This document shows positions 41,601 through 55,926 of a stretch of 64,000 nt of DNA, one piece after another. The stretch is from Atrichornis clamosus. Lineage: Eukaryota > Chordata > Aves > Passeriformes > Menuridae. Under the pieces are notes generated by a model. The model had not been told where the DNA came from and made no database searches. It saw nothing but the letters and a program-made list of their open reading frames with translations. Made by a program: the position numbers and the translations under genes. The DNA is taken from positions 155,859-219,858 of the forward strand of contig WBMZ01004647.1 of the NCBI GenBank assembly GCA_013400975.1, given 5' to 3'. Every line of letters starts with the position of its first letter. The stretch's first letter is position 1.

Positions 41601-42779
41601 AGAACAAAGGTGAAAAAACAAGATATAGTGTATCTACAGAGGTTCATAAAGGACTTGTGCTTCTGAAGAAATTTTGGGGCCATTACAGAAAGCAGTACTT
41701 AGAAAAGTAAAAATTTATTACAGGAGACAAATGCTAACAATAATGGTGTATGAGAAGTAAAATTTTTTTGATATATCTTGTAGAAATTTGAAGTGTGTTA
41801 GCAAAGGGTTAGCTATTATTGCAACAGAGGAGAACTGCTTACTGTGATTGGCAGAGCAGTGGTAAAATTGAAGAAGTGGATGTCTCACAGAAGAGAGAAC
41901 CTGTTAATTTAGAGAGAGCACAGGATGGTCATGACTCAGTGTGATACTCTCATTTCATATAAATATTTTATATAAGAGTTTTGTTTAGCTGGAGTTTATG
42001 GTCTTATTTTTAACTGTGCAATTAAAAGTATTTATGATCATTTTTTTAAACTGTTCTAATGTATATAAAACACATGTACCTCAATTAGGCATTTTGCTTT
42101 TAAATAACACGCAGTTTACCCTGCAAGTAGCAGGATATAGCAAACTTTGTATATATAAAAATGTATTTAATAAGAACAAAATGTCTAAATATCAGCAAAA
42201 TTTATTTGTTAATAACAGCCAGAAAATATTCATGACTAGTATTCAAAATTCCTTTTGGAAATGAGGAATTTCCAGCCTCATTTCTGGGACTTGAACTGAG
42301 ACTAACAGAGAGATATGCAACAGAAAGAAGAAACAGAAATATTCTATTGGCAATAAGGTGTAGAAAATAATGAGATTTTGTTAGTTTAGCATTATACTAT
42401 TATCTTTGGGGATGAACAACCATGAAAATAAATGATACCTGTAGGCTTATCATAACATCTTGGCTTCATATCAGTAAAAGCAAAAGTCATACTTGGTACA
42501 GCTCTAGAAAATATGTTTGTTAGTGCCACTATATGCTGGAATTTTTTCATTTTAAACAGACAACTTTCTGAACACTGTAATTTGTCTTGTTTTATACCCA
42601 CATGTTCTTGCAATGGCTTACAGTTTACCTTACCAGAAACCACAACCAGAGAATACAAAGGCGATACTAAAAAGTATTGTCACAATTCATTTCTATAGAG
42701 AGCGAAAACAAAACAAGGAAAAACACGTAACTCAAAACAAAACCAAAACAATTCCTTCTGCGTAACTAGTTTCTGTGGC

Positions 42780-43190
42780 TACAGTAAAAGGTGGCTGCCA
42801 ATGACCCTGAAGTGTCTTTGATTGATATCAAGGAATCAATCTTGCATAGTAAAGCTTTCTTGTGATAAAGAATTAGACTGATGGACATGGATTGTTGTCT
42901 TTGTGGTTTGAGTAAAGGCAGTGTGTGTGTGATGCTTAGATAGCTGAGATTGGCATTAAATGTAAATTATCTCGGCTTTCACTTTTTTATTAGTCTAAAT
43001 TCAGCATTTGTTTGTGGTACTCCAGCTCATACTGAGTGCTTAGTTCAAGTTGACTGGGATTTACTGTTTGTTTAAAAGGCTGTAAGAAAAATATTTCAGA
43101 AGCATGGAGCGTGTCAGTCCGGACTAAACCCTTGTTAAGTGTAGCTGCTGTGCTGGCATTCAAACTGCCAATATTTTGATTTTATAAGAA
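42780..43190. other. Repeat-free segment, candidate conserved noncoding element
   Basis: This stretch lacks recognisable mobile sequence and homopolymers and is less AT-skewed than its surroundings. It contains a near-palindrome, TTGATATCAAGGAATCAA, at about 42824-42841 and several homeodomain-like TAAT and ATTA words. No coding frame is evident. Its status as a conserved element is a guess from texture only. Confidence 0.2.
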
Positions 43191-46100
43191 AAGAGCAAAA
43201 GATGGCAATGAATGGAAGTCACTCATTTTGTTGTATGTAATCAGGTGTATACTTGAAAAAAAATGTTTTTTATGGAAATTACATTCAAGGTCTTTCTAAA
43301 TATATATGTACCCATTTCTTATATAACATATTTGATAACAAACTGACACAAGTGGCACTGTATTAATAATCTAAGTAATGTGAGGCTGGCCCTGTTTTCT
43401 CTCTACTCTTGTCTTTTGATCATGCATTAATGCTGCGTTTAAAATGAGAGATGAACTTAAAGAAAACTATTCGAGTTACAATATGCTTTTTCCCCCTTGT
43501 ATGCTTAGAATGAGCTAAAGTGAATCATTCTGATTTTTAAATCAGGTTTTAAGGTACTAGATCTTCTCTTCAGCTGCTCCATATTAGGAGATTCCCAACC
43601 AATCTCTATCTTTTTTTGTTTAGGTAGTTTAGCCTGCAAGATATTTGAACGTTGTATGTGTTTGCAAAAGTATTTTGTTGTCTGTTCATTAATTTATCAC
43701 ATGTACTTAAAAGTTCTTGTGACAAACAGGAATTTATCCCCCAGGGCTTTTGCAGATTGCATAAAGCTTGAAGACACTCTACCTACTTGTCTGTCTCACT
43801 CCTGGATAGTTTAGAAGTACATGGGAAGGACTAGAGGATAATTGGATGAAAATTTTTGTAAAACAAAAATTTAAGGATTATTTGTTTTCTTTTTTTTATT
43901 TGTAGATTCTCTTGAGTTTGTAAAGAAACATCTGGAGAAATTTGTTTCTATGAAATAAAATGAGGTTTTTTTAGTTTAAGATTAGTACAGTTCAGGAACC
44001 AAATATATGAATTACTGTCAACATAAGAAAAGGGATTTGCACTCATGAAACTAAAACTGAAATCCAGCATTTTATGCCATAGGAAGATCAAAAATTCCAA
44101 TAAACTTTAAAAAAATTTAAACTAAAGTGTTTGTAGTCTAAGTATTTGATAACAGGTTAAATATTACACAGTATAATTATATTGTGTGATATTTTTAGAA
44201 TCTGAAAATTTGAGGAAATATTCAATGACTTCTTTGTACTATTCCTACAAATAAAATGTCTTTAGAAAAGGAAAGTTGAAATGGGGAGGCTCTTGCTAAG
44301 CACATTCCACAAATCTAACCCTAAACTGAGTCACCCTAAAGAGTAAATTTCATCAGTACTTCTGCTTCTTTGGGGCCTCCTAACACTTAGATACACTTTG
44401 GAATATGATCCAAGTAAACTGTGCAGTTGCAATGCTAGTTTCTCTTTGCAGAGCTAGCTTGGAGTATAATAATAAATACATCTACAATTAAAGCTGATTT
44501 AAAAAAAAAAGAAAAAGAACAGTATGGGGGAATGATCATAAACTGTGGTAATTGGGCAATTATTATAAATTCATGTCATTGGTTTTGAGGTTAACTTGAA
44601 AAATATATGAGAAATTAATGTCAAATAGATTTATCTGATTAAATCTGATTATATAACAATTTGTTTTGTTAAAAAGGAGTAAAAGTTAAATGGTATATGA
44701 GTCATTCTGAAGATCTCTCTGTAATATCAAGCAATAAAAAAGACAGCTGTATCAGAGCATGCTGAAATTTCCATTTAAAATATGCTGCATCTCCTCAGCT
44801 GGAGATTTTGAATGTCTAAATAAATTAGCAGTCCTTATTGCAGATTCATAGCAGGATAGCATAAAGTTACAGAGTTTTTGGGGAAGTAAAAGGTTAGTGA
44901 TGCTTTATGGCTAGACTCAAGAGCTCTAGTACTTTGGCAAAGCTGCCGCTTATGTCTAGCGTCTCCCATAAAAACACAAAAAAATACAAATCCTCTTTAC
45001 ACATCTACATATAAAATGAACTAATTATTCTCTCTAGTGATCTAGCACCAAGGGGTTTTATGTCACTTTTCTGTGTCATCCCTCTTCAGGTTCTTTGGAA
45101 GCGTGTAACATTATTAGATTCCAAAGTAGTATTTTTTAATCAACAGACATGTATTGAAAAGCACAGAGCAGTTGCATGCTTTCTGTAGAATCATAGATGT
45201 TACCATTTATTAGCTGTTACTTTTCTTCATGAAGTGAAACTGCAATCCTTACTCTATCCCAGAGAACAAAGGGAAAATCATACATCTCTAATTAATTATT
45301 TAAACAGGTGGTGTTATAATATTCATTTGTAGTCTGAGAAATAATCTTTTCCTCAGGTTTGCTGAATATAGCCAAGTCCTGCTCAGTTGAACTAATGGTC
45401 TGGGCTCATGCAGTACAAAACCTTATTTTAGGAAGGGAGAATAGAAGGTGACTTCTGCATTGACCATTTGTAATACAAGCTTAGGAAGGTATGCACAAAA
45501 ACTTTCTCAACATTGGAGATTTAGTTAGATGTTTGAATTACTCACTAACTGATCACCTTTTTACCCAACATTAGTAGAATAGTGCTAGTAGAGCTATTTT
45601 GCTGTGATGAGAAACAGCCTTTCACTTCAACAGAGTGAAATTCACTCATTATTTGGTTTATTTCTTTCTGTTCTCCCCAGTGTCAAGAAACAGAGGGACC
45701 AGTGAAATGCTCAGAATGTCTAACTGTAGCTAGGAAGTTTGTTTTCATGGTCAGCAGAGAGAGGTCGGCTGTAGCTAAAGCAGTGAGCGCTGACAGATCC
45801 ACTGAACTGTCCCATGGGAGGATTTTGCTACCTTGAGCTTTCTCAACTGACTGTAAAAGAAGTTTAGGAGGATTAATTCCCCTTTACTAAAACTAGAGTG
45901 CATTAATAATCACAAACTGATGTCTGGTGTTACGTTCTGCAGGACAGTTTCTTTTAAGATCCTGTCACTTTCTACTATATACCATAATTAGTTGCTTACT
46001 GTAATTATAGTTGCTTTTATTAGACTGTGTACTTTCTTTCTTTAAGCTTTGATATAATTGCAATTTTCTGCCGGGCTGATTCTTCAGCTAGTGGACTTAC

Positions 46101-46240
46101 ACTTGATTGGACTACACTAGTGGACTTAAACATGACTTGTTCTTATTGTAGCTGTAAAATACAAGACTGAGGGGATGAATGAAAAATTTGTGCTTATGAA
46201 ATTTAGGTTTTGTTTTCCCTCTTAAGCCAGGAGGAAAATT

Positions 46241-46257
46241 AAAAAAAAAAAAAAAAA
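46241..46257. repeat. A17 homopolymer
   Basis: Seventeen consecutive A bases; no linked retroposed sequence recognised to its left. Confidence 0.9.
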
Positions 46258-49200
46258 TTCTTGGATTTCTGCCAAATACAATTATTTTCTGATTTCTTTG
46301 TGGAATTTAATTTCTTTTCGACAGGCAGTAACAAACTGCAGTGTTACATTGCTTTGCCATTGTGAACAGAGAAGCTGATTACTTGGAAAATAGGAGTTGT
46401 AACATTGACATTAGCACGAAAAACCTGAGCTGAGTTTATCTGGCAAACCAACTGCACATAAACAATTATTTTAAAAAAGGTTTTAAGTTAATCCTGAAAA
46501 GGTTATCTACTCTCTGTGTCCTTGTAATAAAGGAAGTTAGAGATACTGAAAAATATGTAAAATATGAACAAGAAGGTGACATTAGTATTACTGGTTCTTC
46601 CATGAGTCAACTGAAACAAAATGCAGGAAACTTGAAGGGATGTACAGCAAATAAAGGGGATTATGTATATTGGCCGTGTTTTACAAGCAAATAACTGTTC
46701 TGAAAAATATTTCGTTGAATGCAATTATTGATGCAGCTTTCCCTTAGCAAACCAATACAAAATTTTAATTCTTAACTTCAAATTTTCTACCTGATCAACT
46801 GAGAAACAGATGATGGGGAGTTTTGCCTTTTCGCATAAGAAAATCAAGATTTCCCTTTAAAAAGAAGGGAAACGCCCCCACCCAAAGTGTGTTATCATTA
46901 TCATTAAACTATTATAATAGTGTCACACTGTTTACATTCTAAACCATCAGTAAAAAAGAGACCAAGCAATATAATTTTTTTTTCTTTGTTGTGTATTTGT
47001 CAAAGACTGTAAATAGAAATACAGATCATATGAAATCTAAAAGCTACAAATACAAATTATTTGGTGCTTGCTAATTCCATTTACTAAGGACCCAGTAAAC
47101 TCTTTTTTTTTTACTGTTTGAGGATAATGTAAGTAAGAATTCACTTCTCCAGTTCACACAGCTTGTATTCTTTTTAAAATTTTTTAAAATTATTATTAAT
47201 TATACAAAGTCAAAAAACCCAAGAATTTATTTAAGACAGCAATATATTGGAAAAAGGTGCTGGGAAAATAAGCCCACCAAGCAAACCAAACCCACTTCTA
47301 ACTTCTGTGATGATGAACAAATTCTAGCAGTCAGTTTCATTGTATGTTCTCCTTTGGAGAGAAAGCTGGGAACAATTTTTCTAGGACTGTTAATAAAGAA
47401 GTGTGGGCAAATGGTCATAAATTTTCTCATATGTAAAGTGTTAGCATATGAAAGCAAGTTATAAACCCCAAGGAAATAATTGTTTTTTTAAAAACAAAAT
47501 TCACCTTTAGTTTACTGCTTTATAAATGGTAAGAGAGCAAAGCAAAGATTCACTATCAAATTAAAATTTTCTTTCCATGTTATTTTGCTCATTATTCATA
47601 ACACATACCATGAGTCTTAAAATGTCAACTTCTTCACCAGAACAAAGTTGAAGTGGAATCATTGTTAAAATAATTGTTCAATTCTCTCTTTTTATGTATG
47701 ACAAAAATAATTAGAGTTTCTCAATGTAATTTTAGAAGTACCTTGCCATTTCTATTTGAACAGTATGAGAAAAAAAATTGAACAAAAATTGAGCTTGTAG
47801 CAATTCTTTTTACCATCGTCAATTATATTTTTCAAAAGGTAAAAAACCCCTTTTCTGTATTTTTTGCTGTTGATGTTTGAAAGCTCTGTTTCAACGATGT
47901 TTGTGTGTGTCAGTATAGATACAGGTTTTTTGACTGAGTTAGCTTGTGAGTTAGTCAATAAAACACTAAATACTTGTCATCATGCAGTGTCAAATAACTC
48001 TTTATACTGCACCATCCTTTTTCAAATGCTGCTTACAACATTAAGTTCTCTTTGTATTGAGTAGTTTTCTTTAATTAATAAAACAAACATTGAACTCCGT
48101 ATAACAATAAGTTAGGGACTTTTATTTTGTAGTTGTAAAAAACCCCAAACCAAACAACCAGGCAAAACTTGCCACTACCAACAAAAAATGCTATCCTTAA
48201 AATTCTCTCTAAGTGTTATCATGTGTGAATTCTATTGAAATACTATTCAAATTCTGTAAAATAACCACAGGGGTGTTTTATCCATTGTTTCTATGAAAAA
48301 GAAGGAGAAACCATAACACAGACATTAATTTACATAGAAAATAGCTATGGTACCTAAAGATATCATATGCCACAGTGAATCATTTAAGGACTGATACAGG
48401 TAAGTGTGGTTCAAAGCAATATCTAATAATTTAGCATAAGGAATATTCAATTAAACTGGTCTCCAGACTGCATTGTAGCAGCAAAAGTTTTGTACATTCC
48501 CTCCTATGCCGTATTTTGTTCACAGATACCTTTGGCAGAGATTAGGCAAAAAATTCTAGACAGCAATAATAACAGCCACTTTCTAGATAAAATGTAAGTG
48601 CCTGTAGTGTGGCTCTTTTGAATAGCTGTTCTTTCATTTTCCACTAATAATGTTGTTGAAGAGGAACACTTTGAAAATGTGTGTTCAACTAGTAAGGGAA
48701 AAAAAATATCTTGAACTGCTGCTTCATACACTTTAGAAAGAGATAAAGATCAAAATATTCAACTAAGAAGTTTTTTTAAGTTAGTCAGGTGGGTTATTCT
48801 GAAGGGTAATACAGCTGTATTTGTTCCCATCATCAAAGTTAAAAATTAAGTTTTAAAGGAGGGCCCTTTTTTGATCTTTGCAGTGGTAACATGTAATGGT
48901 ATATTGAAGACGTGGTAGAAATATTGTATGTGTAACCAAAGTGCTAATACAGAAACTTATAATTACCTTGAGAAAGGCAGGTTATTGATAGTATTACCAG
49001 GCAGGTTAATTTTAAGGTGGGTTATTTTCTTCTCTCAGTGAAAAACTACCAGAATCATCTGAAGAATAGAGCTGTACAATGTGAAATTAAGTTGCCCACA
49101 CTTCTTTGGATGAAAAAATAAAGTGAGACATATGGCTTTTGAATAATATTTGGAGCATATTTAAAGAAAGAAAACTGAGAAATTAAAGAGAATTTCACAG

Positions 49201-49641
49201 AGTTTTCAGTTTTCGTGCTTAAATTTCAGTACAAGAAGACCCAATATCTTATAGTGAAAGTTATCTTGAATTAAATATGTGCATAAAAACACTGAGGTGA
49301 TTTTCTCTGGGTAAGAACAAAAACTGGAACGTGTGGACTGGAAAACATAAATCCTAATAAATTGGGAAAGTTGTAGGTGAGATCATGGAAGAATGCAAGA
49401 ATAGTCAAAATGAACCATAGGTTAATGTAGCGCAGTATTCCGTGATTTCTTACATCCAAAGGATAGAATGTAAGAATAAGGCACCACGTGGTAATATTTT
49501 CTATCAAAGTTCTTTTACTGTGCAACTTACAGACTTCCTGTGTGGGTTATTGTAGTTGAATAATTTGTTTTTGCAACCTTTTGATAGAGTCTTCTCTGGA
49601 CTTGAGGAATTTATGGAGAAAGTTGCAAAGTTTGTGAAGAA

Positions 49642-50263
49642 ACAAATAAGGAAGAACTGGTTGGGGATATAAAGGCCAGGATAACCTTGGCTGCAGTGAT
49701 CATGAGATGGTAGAGCCGAGGAGCCTAAGAGGAGGCAATTGGGCAAAAAGCAATACAACCATGGACTTCAGCCTGTTCAAGGCTGTGCTTGGAAGAATAC
49801 CATAGGAGATAATGCTGAAAAGGGGTGTAAGAGAGATGGTTGGATCGCCTAAGATGATCCCCTTCTCTACACTCAAGAACAGGCTTTCACAAAGAACAGT
49901 AAATCAAAAGCTGCCAGAAGCCTCTATTAATGAACAAGGAGCTCTTGAAAGAATTCAAATAAAAGGAAGAAAGGTGTGAGGTAGAACAGGTGACTCAGGA
50001 AGAACATGGAGACACTACTTGAATGTACAAATTGGGAAAAACAAAGCCATCCCAAAACTGAATCTGGTGAGGGGCTTGAAGGTCTACAGAGTTTCAGGGC
50101 TATATTAGCAGCAAAAGGAGGACTAGGGAAAATATGGACCTCTTGCTGAGCTGGGCATGGGACCTGGTTCCTAAAGAAGTAGAAGATAATGGTGTACTGA
50201 AATCCTCCTTTGCCATGACCTTGACTAGAAACACTGGCTTTCAGGAATCACGGATCCCTGAAA
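49642..50263 (+). mobile_element. CR1 LINE fragment, linker between endonuclease and RT
   Basis: The + strand carries the stretch of CR1 ORF2 between the endonuclease and reverse transcriptase domains. Recognisable pieces are TNKEELVGDIKA (49643-49678), a CSDHEMVE-like segment (about 49695-49715), NKELLERIQ-like sequence (about 49930-49960) and a C-terminal FQESRIPE (about 50240-50263), just where RT would begin. Frames shift between these, so it is a dead fragment lacking both the RT core and the 3' tail. It ends about 490 bp before the FSTL5 exon at 50749. Limits are approximate. Confidence 0.75.
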
Positions 50264-50748
50264 TAATCTTTTAGCAGTAGTGCATCTGTAATGTGTCACT
50301 GAATCCAATGAGAAAAAGTGAAGAAAAATGAGAATTTTTTTTTCTGTGTATCTGCTCATTTAAAAGGTTGACAACACTTTCATAGGATGTCATTTAACTT
50401 GTTAATTTTTGCAGATTTAGTTTTTCTCTCTGTTCAGATCCAATCCTAAATAGCTTTTCTTCTGTAAATAACTACCATAGCTAAATAAACATATTGTTTC
50501 TGCAGTTTAACTAGTTGTTAAACTAAAAGTTGGTGGGTTTTTTTACAGACACAATACATGCAGCAAGATTAAACAATTCCACCATTTGCACGTATAATAT
50601 TTGAATTTCAGATTACTGTCAGATATTCTGGTTAATATTTGTGATGTCTGATATTTGCATCATAGCTTTATTGCCAAGATGATGAGCATAATTACTGTAG
50701 AGATGTGGGCTTAATTATGATAACCTTGTTTTTAATCTTTCCTGGTAG

Positions 50749-51021
<273 letters not shown>

Positions 51022-53863
51022 TAACCTTTAAGAAATGAAATACAATAATTTTAATTTATTGCTTCCATATGAATAATAATTATTAAAAGTTGTAAAGATC
51101 GTCCAGAGGATTTACTTTGTACCCATGGTGTTATGTAGAACAATAAGTGGTTTTATATATACATATGTAGACAGATAAAGTAGTTTTTGATATTATTTTA
51201 ATAATCAGGTGAACACATTGGGAAAAATAAATGCATAAGAGTCTTATGTTAAGAATGTTTTGGTTACTATGAGATTAAAAGAATGCACTTCCCTGAAGGT
51301 TTTGTGATTGGTGTAGGCTTCTAAATTCACATTTATTATATTGAAATCTAACCATGATTTTAGTAGATTTAACTTGAGGCACCTGGATTTGAAATCAGGA
51401 TCTTTGTACTTTCCTACATTTGTTCAAGTTCTAGGGAACCCTTTGTTGAACTCTGTACTTGGACAAAACTTCATTGTTACTGGAACTCTGAAGACAGGCC
51501 TTTACCTTCTCTAGAGCTGTTGTACCCTTTCCTAGCTGTTCTCCTATATGCAATTTATTTCTGAAATTATTTTAAGCAGTTCTTCTCCTCTACTGATGAA
51601 GTGTGTGCTTTATTACCAGTGAGCTTTAATGTCTTTTTTTTTTAATCCTTTGAGTGACCCTGTGCTTTCAGGGGTCACCTGAAGTAACCCATGTTATTTC
51701 AATTCTTGTTTAAGACTCTGAAATCTCCCTTTCTGCAGTAAACTACCAGTGTTTGTCATTCCCTGTTGTTACTTAGTCCTATCCAGAATCATGTTTGACC
51801 TCAATATTCTCCTCCAAATTTACTTTGCATTAACAGGCTCTATTTCTGTCCTGAGGCATATTCTACCCTGGTTTTCTGGCCACTGCTATTCTCATCATTC
51901 TTTGTTTTGGTAGTTGTTAGTCAGTTACTATTATAATTGACTTTTCTTGACATCTCATCCAAGAATTCTGAAATATTTTGTATTATTCTTATCTTTCCTT
52001 GATATACACATGAAATACAGCCTTCAAGATTATTTTGGCTTGTAATATGATGAATTCTTCTTTTTATAGCCTTTTTTCCCTTTTCTTGTGTTCATATCTT
52101 TACATTTTAAATTACTTTGACATTTAGTGCATGTTTGCAGTTTTATAAACATGTTGTCTTTGCTCTTATATTTATCCAGGAAGCTGACTTATAACATTTA
52201 TCTATCCATATATTTAATTTTCTTTTCCCAACATCTTACCCTTCTGATCTGCAACACATTGTTCATGAAGTGTTCTCCCTGAGCTATACATGGCATCAGC
52301 TTCTTTCCCTCCCTCAAGTTTTTCTTATTGGATTATTTTCTGTCATATAAAAAGCCAGGTAGCAACTACTGGCTAATTTAGTGAGAAGACTGAAGTGCAA
52401 TTTATTCTTATTTTAATTCCTGCAGACATAGCAGAGCTATTGGTAAGGTGAACACATTAGTAGGTCCTTGACCAATATTGTTGCTCTGTTTTATGGGTTT
52501 TGGTTTACCGTAAATTATTAACAAAATTATAGTCTTTACACATTCCGTACTCTCCCAATGTGTAAATAATCCTGCAGAGGTTCATAGCAACGGTTAAAAT
52601 ACTAGGAATCTTCGTTTGGCTCAGTTCAGCACACAATGAGGCAAAACCCCACTTAACTTGAAGAAGGTTTTCTGCAAGACTAGAAAATAAGGAAACATAA
52701 TTTGAGAGATGTGAAGGAGGACAAATGTAGATTTTTCTGGTGATAAAGTGTCTGACAGGAAATTGGGTTTTTTCATCTGGAGACCAATGTAAACCTCAGA
52801 GAGCTGGTTCACAAAAGTTCACAATGGAATGGTACCTTCCAACATGATTTTGGATGTTGATATTTTGGGGAGCAAGAAATAGGAAAAGGAGGCCCTTTCA
52901 GAAATAGGATCATTTGCTGTGCATGTTGTGGATAAATGGACTTAAATCCATTGAGATTAAAGGTCAAATGAACAGCTCTTCCACAGTTTAAATCTGTACT
53001 TCTAAGGAATAATCTTCTTAAGCACAGGCATGATGGCCAGTACTTGTAGCTGTGATAATGACTAATTAATATAATGATACTTGTGTTAACTTGAGAGTCA
53101 GTCAAAAGGTTAATGGGATAATGAGACTATGTTGATCACAAAGATCTAATGTGAAGGTTCAATGAAAACAATGTAATTAGATTTTAAGTTCTTTCTTAGT
53201 TTCCATGTATGTACAGCTATATATTTTTAGGAAAAAAAAAGTCTGATTTACTTTTAAGATGAAAATCTTGAAGATTATTTTTTAAGTTTTGAATTACTGG
53301 CACAGTAGTAAAGAAAAATGAGCTTCCTTTGGAGTCTTAAAAATACTCTTAATGAGCACTGTAAAAGGCTTGTTTTATTGTGAAAAAAATCAGTATAATC
53401 TTACACAAATGAGACAGTAAATATTATAAGTTGATATTTAACATTTTTTCATATAAACTATAAAATACCTCACAAAATAAAAAGGTGTGATGGGGCAGGA
53501 TTAACTGCTTCATAACAAAATCTTAATTATTAGTATTTACATAATACTTAAAACTCTCAATGTGTACAATTTTGAGATTATATGACTCTGAGACTTATAT
53601 GACTAAATAAATCCGAGTCAGTTTGATCTTTACTTTTCTTCTAATATATCAGTGATGCTTAAATAAAGTCAGCAGTTTTGGTACCTTAAGCTAAAGAAAG
53701 GAGAGCCCAATCCCTCAGCCAGATGTAAACTGGGAATTTATAGTGTCTGAATCTCTACCTTGTAAAGTTTAAGTTAGACATTAGAACATACCTCTTTGAA
53801 AGTCAGTGTGAACAATCACATTAATTTTGTATTTAAAATTTTACTTTTGAGAATATTTATGGT

Positions 53864-53883
53864 CACACACACACATGCACACA
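53864..53883. repeat. CA dinucleotide microsatellite
   Basis: Short imperfect (CA)n, interrupted by TG near 53875. Confidence 0.9.
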
Positions 53884-55926
53884 AATGATTCAAATGAACC
53901 CAAAGACTTTATATCATACTTGTGACATCAAATTAATTGTTTAGACTGAGTCCACAACTGCACTAATATTTCAGTTGTCTACATGCCTGAGTTACACAGT
54001 TCTTTCTTAGTGATACATTACAAATAGGCTTTAGGGTAATATGAAATAAAAATTATAAAGCAAAACAAGGGTTGAAAACCATTTCTAGTTGGACAGATAA
54101 CCTATCAGACAGAGTTGCTGACAAAAGAGGAAAATGGCAGCAAATAGAGGAAAGATCAGGCAAGAAATAAATTCTACTGTCATGCAAGAACCTCTGTGCA
54201 TGGGAAAACACTGCTAAAAGGAACAGGATCTTCTACAGAAATAAGGGGCAGTAAAAGAAAACTCAGATATGCTTTCACTTGAACAGGTCCTCTGCTCACT
54301 TTCACATCTCCTGGCAACACTCAACTAGTTAATTTAGCAACAATAACACCTTGTCATGCAGTGTGTGATTTTGTTTGTTGGTTTAGGAAGTATTTGATTT
54401 CAGTTATAATATTTTCTAAAACTTTCTTAACAGTCATAATGCTTAAAACATATTGCATGCCTTCTGCCCAAATGAAACTAATACATACCTTTTTCTAGTC
54501 CATGAAAATTCTTTGAAATTGGACTGTAAAAGAAATTGTCTACACTTGTGCTCAGTAGAAGTCTGTAAAGGTGTAGTAGTTAAATACCCATAACATTTTA
54601 TATGCAATGAGAATATTTCACTGACACAAAAAAAAGACAATATCCTGTCATATGTAATCAGAATGCAATTAATTGCAATGCCTTGCTATTGGTCCTAAAA
54701 TTGTTTCTGTTGCTGAGATGTTTGAGAGTGCTCAGTGATGACAATCTAAGGAAATGGAACTCCTTGCTTTTCAAGAGACAAGGTGGAGGAGTAACCTATT
54801 TGGCTTTGCTGCAGTGGGAAATCTACAAGATGAGGTAGGCTACCTAAAGGACCTTGTGTTAATAAATGCTCAAGAAACAGACATGAAAATTGGATCTTAG
54901 GAAGTGAGGCAGAGCGAGACTGGGAGCTGAGATGCCAAAAGATGTTCAGACCACTGAATGTGCAGTAAAGTGGGCTCAGTCTGAGGAACTCAGTGGGGTA
55001 GGCAAGGTCTCAGTATGGAACACACAGATACCATGTGAGAGGAGATAGAACAGAGAAGAAATGAAGGGGGATCAGGAGTGGCAATGTCAGGCTTGAGATG
55101 AAAAATAAAGATCCACATTCATGAAAGTGAAGTACTTTCCAGAAAATCAATGGAAACCTTAAATCTCTGATTTTTATATGCTCTTCCTCTCAGCTGGTAG
55201 TCTAAGAATGTTATTGTTAGTCCATGTTATTTTATTACATTTTTGCAGTTTGCATATTGGGGTTATGTTGAAAAGACCATCTTCTCTAACTGAGTTTAAA
55301 AAATCTCTGAAGCCTACTGATTTTTGCATCCAATCTGAGATAGAATACATTTATGTATTTCTTGCAATGTAGAAACATAAGGCATTTCTAAGATCTAATG
55401 GAACAACATGCTGAGACATTTCTTGTAAATAGTTGAATAGGATCTGAAAATATTTAATCTTGTGCCAAAATAGACACACTTAATTTTTGATCTTGTTATC
55501 ATCTTGCCTTAACAACTCATGCTTCATCCTCTCCCCAGTTGTGTTTTGTGACATAACTTAAGTGTTTCACATTTTTAGAGCTTCATTAAACAAAACTTTA
55601 GTGAATAGGAAATATGCTTCTTTAGCCTTATTACAGTTAATATTTTTTTATTGTTAGAAACAACTTCAAGCAAGTTCTCTCTATAAATAAAGATTTCTAA
55701 ACAATTTACATAGCAGGATTTTTAAATCTTGCTTAATCATGGATTACCAATGGGAATATGTCCATTGTGATGTCATATGTCCTCTCTCTGCCAGTACTGA
55801 CATGTGGTGTGTAGCAGATTTTTAACTGGTAAGCATATACTGCAGCAAGCTTTCAAACCTTGGAAAAGTGATGTCAACAGTTGTTATATTTTGTTAATAA
55901 AGAAACTCAGAAAACTAGTCTTATAC

